Part shown: positions 58,152-59,801 of the stretch, in pieces
Layout of the letters: the number at the start of each line of letters is the position of its first letter
Position numbering within the stretch: the stretch's first letter is position 1
NCBI RefSeq assembly: GCF_008039615.1
Contig: NZ_VDUZ01000052.1
Coordinates: 1-59,801, forward strand
DNA: 59,801 nt
Direction: 5' to 3'
Source of the DNA: Vineibacter terrae
GTDB taxonomy: Bacteria; Pseudomonadota; Alphaproteobacteria; Reyranellales; Reyranellaceae
The notes under the pieces: model-generated
Seen by the model: only the letters and a program-made list of their open reading frames with translations
What the model was told of the DNA's origin: nothing
The model's database searches: none
Position numbers and translations under genes: made by a program

Positions 58152-59357
58152 CTAGCGGAAAGCCTCTTTCGTGTGCCCCGACTCGGCCCGGTCCAGCAGG
58201 CGATCGGCCTTGAGCTTTTGTAGCATCGTCTCAATCGCGGCGACGAAGGCATCTGTGTGTTTCGGCAAAAACTGCTCGATCCTCGGTGCCGACCTGCCGT
58301 TTGTGCTGACGTAGTTGCTAGAGCCGGTGACAACTTTGCCTTCGATCAGCCCAGCCAACGTCTCGAGGTAAGGCTTCCATGCACCCTCTGGGAGGTCCCA
58401 TGACGCCGGGTTGGTCCACAGTTGACCGCTTTTCTGGATGTAGCCGAAATTGACTGACCTTTCGCGATCGGCCAGATCGGCCTTGATGTTCAGACTGGCC
58501 TTGAGGTCCGGGTAAACTCCGAGGGGTTCGAGCGCCGCCAGAAACGAGCGAATATTGGCCGGCAGGGTTGGGGCGCGTTTTGCCATCTCCTCCCAGAAAT
58601 CGGCCAAGCTGATGGTCTGCGGGCCGCGCTGATCGTCCTTCGGCACAGGATGGACGACGGCAACGCCCTGCTCGATGCGAACGATGCCGCGCTCGATCAT
58701 GACGGTCTTGGCTAACGTACTGGGAACCGCAAGGATGTCGCCTGTCTTCGCGCTCCTCCACGTCGCGAGTTCCACTAGCGCGAAAGTGAAGTGCGAGCCC
58801 GCGTGGCTTTGCAGCAAACTACTCAGCGCTTCGGTTTCCGCTCGGATGCCATCGCCCACGATGATGGCCACCATCCGTCCCCGCCGCAGGTTGCGCGCAA
58901 CGGCATCAATGAACTCAGCCTCCTCCAGGGCTTCGGGATGGTCGCGGACGAGATCGTAGAGCCGCGCTGCCGCCTGCTTCCCCCGGGCAACCGCTTTCTG
59001 TAGGTCGTCATACGACATCGCCCCAAGCGCCGCGATATAGTCCAGCGTTTGCGCTACCACTGTCCGGCGCATCTCGCTGTTGCGCCACAGCTTGGTCTCG
59101 ACGACTACGATGTCACCGGACGGGGTGAGGTAGAGATTGTCGATGGAACCATGCCCGCACGGCACTTCACGCGCCGCCGCAATCAGCTCGCCGAAACCCG
59201 GCTCGATGTCCGACATCGGCAGCATGGCAGGATGATTGTGGATCAATTCCTGAAGCCAACTTTCATCGTACATGCCACTCCCAAGGCGAATACGGGCAAG
59301 TTCACAGCGAATATTGTCGTTGCTGATCAAAACTGGAACCGCTTGAGCCTGTGCCAT
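58152..59357 (-). CDS. PD-(D/E)XK nuclease-family protein
   Basis: This 401-residue protein starts MAQAQAVPVLISNDN at 59357, with GGGGGCGGC just before; the longer frame to 59558 lacks conservation. The nuclease core is near the N-terminus: helix ESWLQELIHNHP, Asp73 in GHGSIDNLYL, then Glu87 and Lys89 in GDIVVVETKLWRN, and VAQTLDYIAAL with a conserved Gln. This is the NucS/DUF91-like arrangement of restriction and repair nucleases. The middle and C-terminal parts (about 130-400, FTFALVELATWRS, FGYIQKSGQLWTNPASW) form an unassigned domain. It may be a defence or repair protein; no methylase or helicase is adjacent. Confidence 0.8.
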   Translation of the reverse strand: MAQAQAVPVLISNDNIRCELARIRLGSGMYDESWLQELIHNHPAMLPMSDIEPGFGELIAAAREVPCGHGSIDNLYLTPSGDIVVVETKLWRNSEMRRTVVAQTLDYIAALGAMSYDDLQKAVARGKQAAARLYDLVRDHPEALEEAEFIDAVARNLRRGRMVAIIVGDGIRAETEALSSLLQSHAGSHFTFALVELATWRSAKTGDILAVPSTLAKTVMIERGIVRIEQGVAVVHPVPKDDQRGPQTISLADFWEEMAKRAPTLPANIRSFLAALEPLGVYPDLKASLNIKADLADRERSVNFGYIQKSGQLWTNPASWDLPEGAWKPYLETLAGLIEGKVVTGSSNYVSTNGRSAPRIEQFLPKHTDAFVAAIETMLQKLKADRLLDRAESGHTKEAFR

Positions 59358-59616
59358 GCCGCCCCCAAGAACCGAATACTTTGTTTCCCAGCCGAGCTTC
59401 TGCCCGATGTTCGTGATATAGGCAACCTTGAGGTCTTGGCGCTCACGCGTCCGCTGTCTCGGGGTTGGCCGGGGCGATGACGATGGCGACGAAGGTCGGA
59501 GATAGCCGGTACAGTCGGTGATAGCGAATGGGGCCGCGCCCGTAGTGCTCATCGGCACCGGAGGGTCAGGTGCCTCCGTATGTTGACGGGATTCTCACTC
59601 GAGAAGTTCATTCAAT

Positions 59617-59668
59617 GTATACAAATAATCGGTTTTCACGAACGCTTTAGGTGGCGCCTTTTGTATAC
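59617..59668. promoter_or_regulatory. Inverted repeat GTATACAAA...TTTGTATAC in AT-rich island
   Basis: Perfect nine-base arms at 59617-59625 and 59660-59668 are separated by 34 bases, in the only AT-rich stretch of the right end. TATACT at 59665-59670 and TATACA at 59618-59623 could serve as -10 elements in either direction. It is about 260 bases upstream of the nuclease start, a possible operator pair. No gene is supported in 59358-59801. Confidence 0.4.
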
Positions 59669-59801
59669 TTTATAGGCTCCTCGACGTGGCGAATGGAATT
59701 GGGGGGAATTGTTGGTAACCTTCGCCGAGAGACGGAGCGGGGGTTGGGTTGGACGGGAATCGGGTGCTGGCACTGGGTCTTGGCGTGACGGCGCCGTGGC
59801 G

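Noticed and set aside
1-59801. CRISPR array
   Set aside because: No run of regularly spaced short repeats was found on reading through; the repeats present are long pairs or palindromes.

Overview
The window is GC-rich accessory DNA that looks alphaproteobacterial, most likely Hyphomicrobiales or a relative. The evidence is the palindromic TGTCCG...CGGACA repeats that are common between genes in that group, a tandem array of Tat/Sec-exported ABC-type substrate-binding proteins of the PF04392 kind whose precursors start MRRR, class III nucleotide cyclases fused to alpha/beta-hydrolase or receiver domains, and small CxxC zinc-ribbon proteins. I saw no tRNA, rRNA, CRISPR array or intact insertion sequence. 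The only transposase is a C-terminal scrap at the left edge.

Layout. 0-5 kb: transposase tail, cupin, a hydrolase-cyclase fusion, a degenerate dispersed repeat and a PsiF-like secreted protein. 5.1-6.3 kb: an XRE-type regulator plus a dead S1/P1 nuclease; a second copy with an intact nuclease lies at 28.2-30.2 kb. 6.5-15.9 kb: a DNA-repair-like block with a HelD-type helicase carrying a nuclease-like insert and C-terminal zinc ribbons, SprT-like protease, RmuC with conserved unknowns, a DUF4258-like protein and a WYL regulator. 16.7-21.3 kb: a signalling operon of histidine kinase, single receiver and receiver-adenylate cyclase. 21.5-28.1 kb: the minus-strand array of substrate-binding proteins, joined stop-to-start by ATGA overlaps and interrupted by a dispersed repeat cassette. 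30.3-34.5 kb: a two-gene operon of a SNF2-family helicase and an acidic partner of unknown family. 34.7-36.3 kb: an RmuC remnant and a second DUF4258/WYL module, base-for-base identical to the first for about 1.17 kb and then abruptly diverged. 36.4-41.2 kb: an M41-like fragment fused to an unknown domain, a zinc-ribbon protein and an AraC regulator. 41.9-42.2 kb: two candidate small RNAs, each with an intrinsic terminator. 42.7-54.4 kb: an effector-like island with two DUF4157-type metallopeptidases, a BPSL0067-family putative cell-wall hydrolase, unknowns, a large membrane protein, a holin-like pair and two copies of a membrane-anchored bL12-like protein. 56-59.4 kb: an unrecognised conserved protein, a 42-residue EPKK-repeat protein and a PD-(D/E)XK nuclease.

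How it may fit together. Helicase, nuclease, WYL and DUF4258 genes at 6.5-16 kb and 30-36 kb have the look of DNA-maintenance or defence loci that have exchanged parts. Three fragments of RmuC, two WYL modules and two XRE/S1-P1 modules show repeated duplication, decay and sequence homogenisation. The SNF2 helicase with its acidic partner, and the DUF4157-centred effector island that lacks visible injection-machine genes, are the best candidates for undescribed systems. Functional claims for both are inference.
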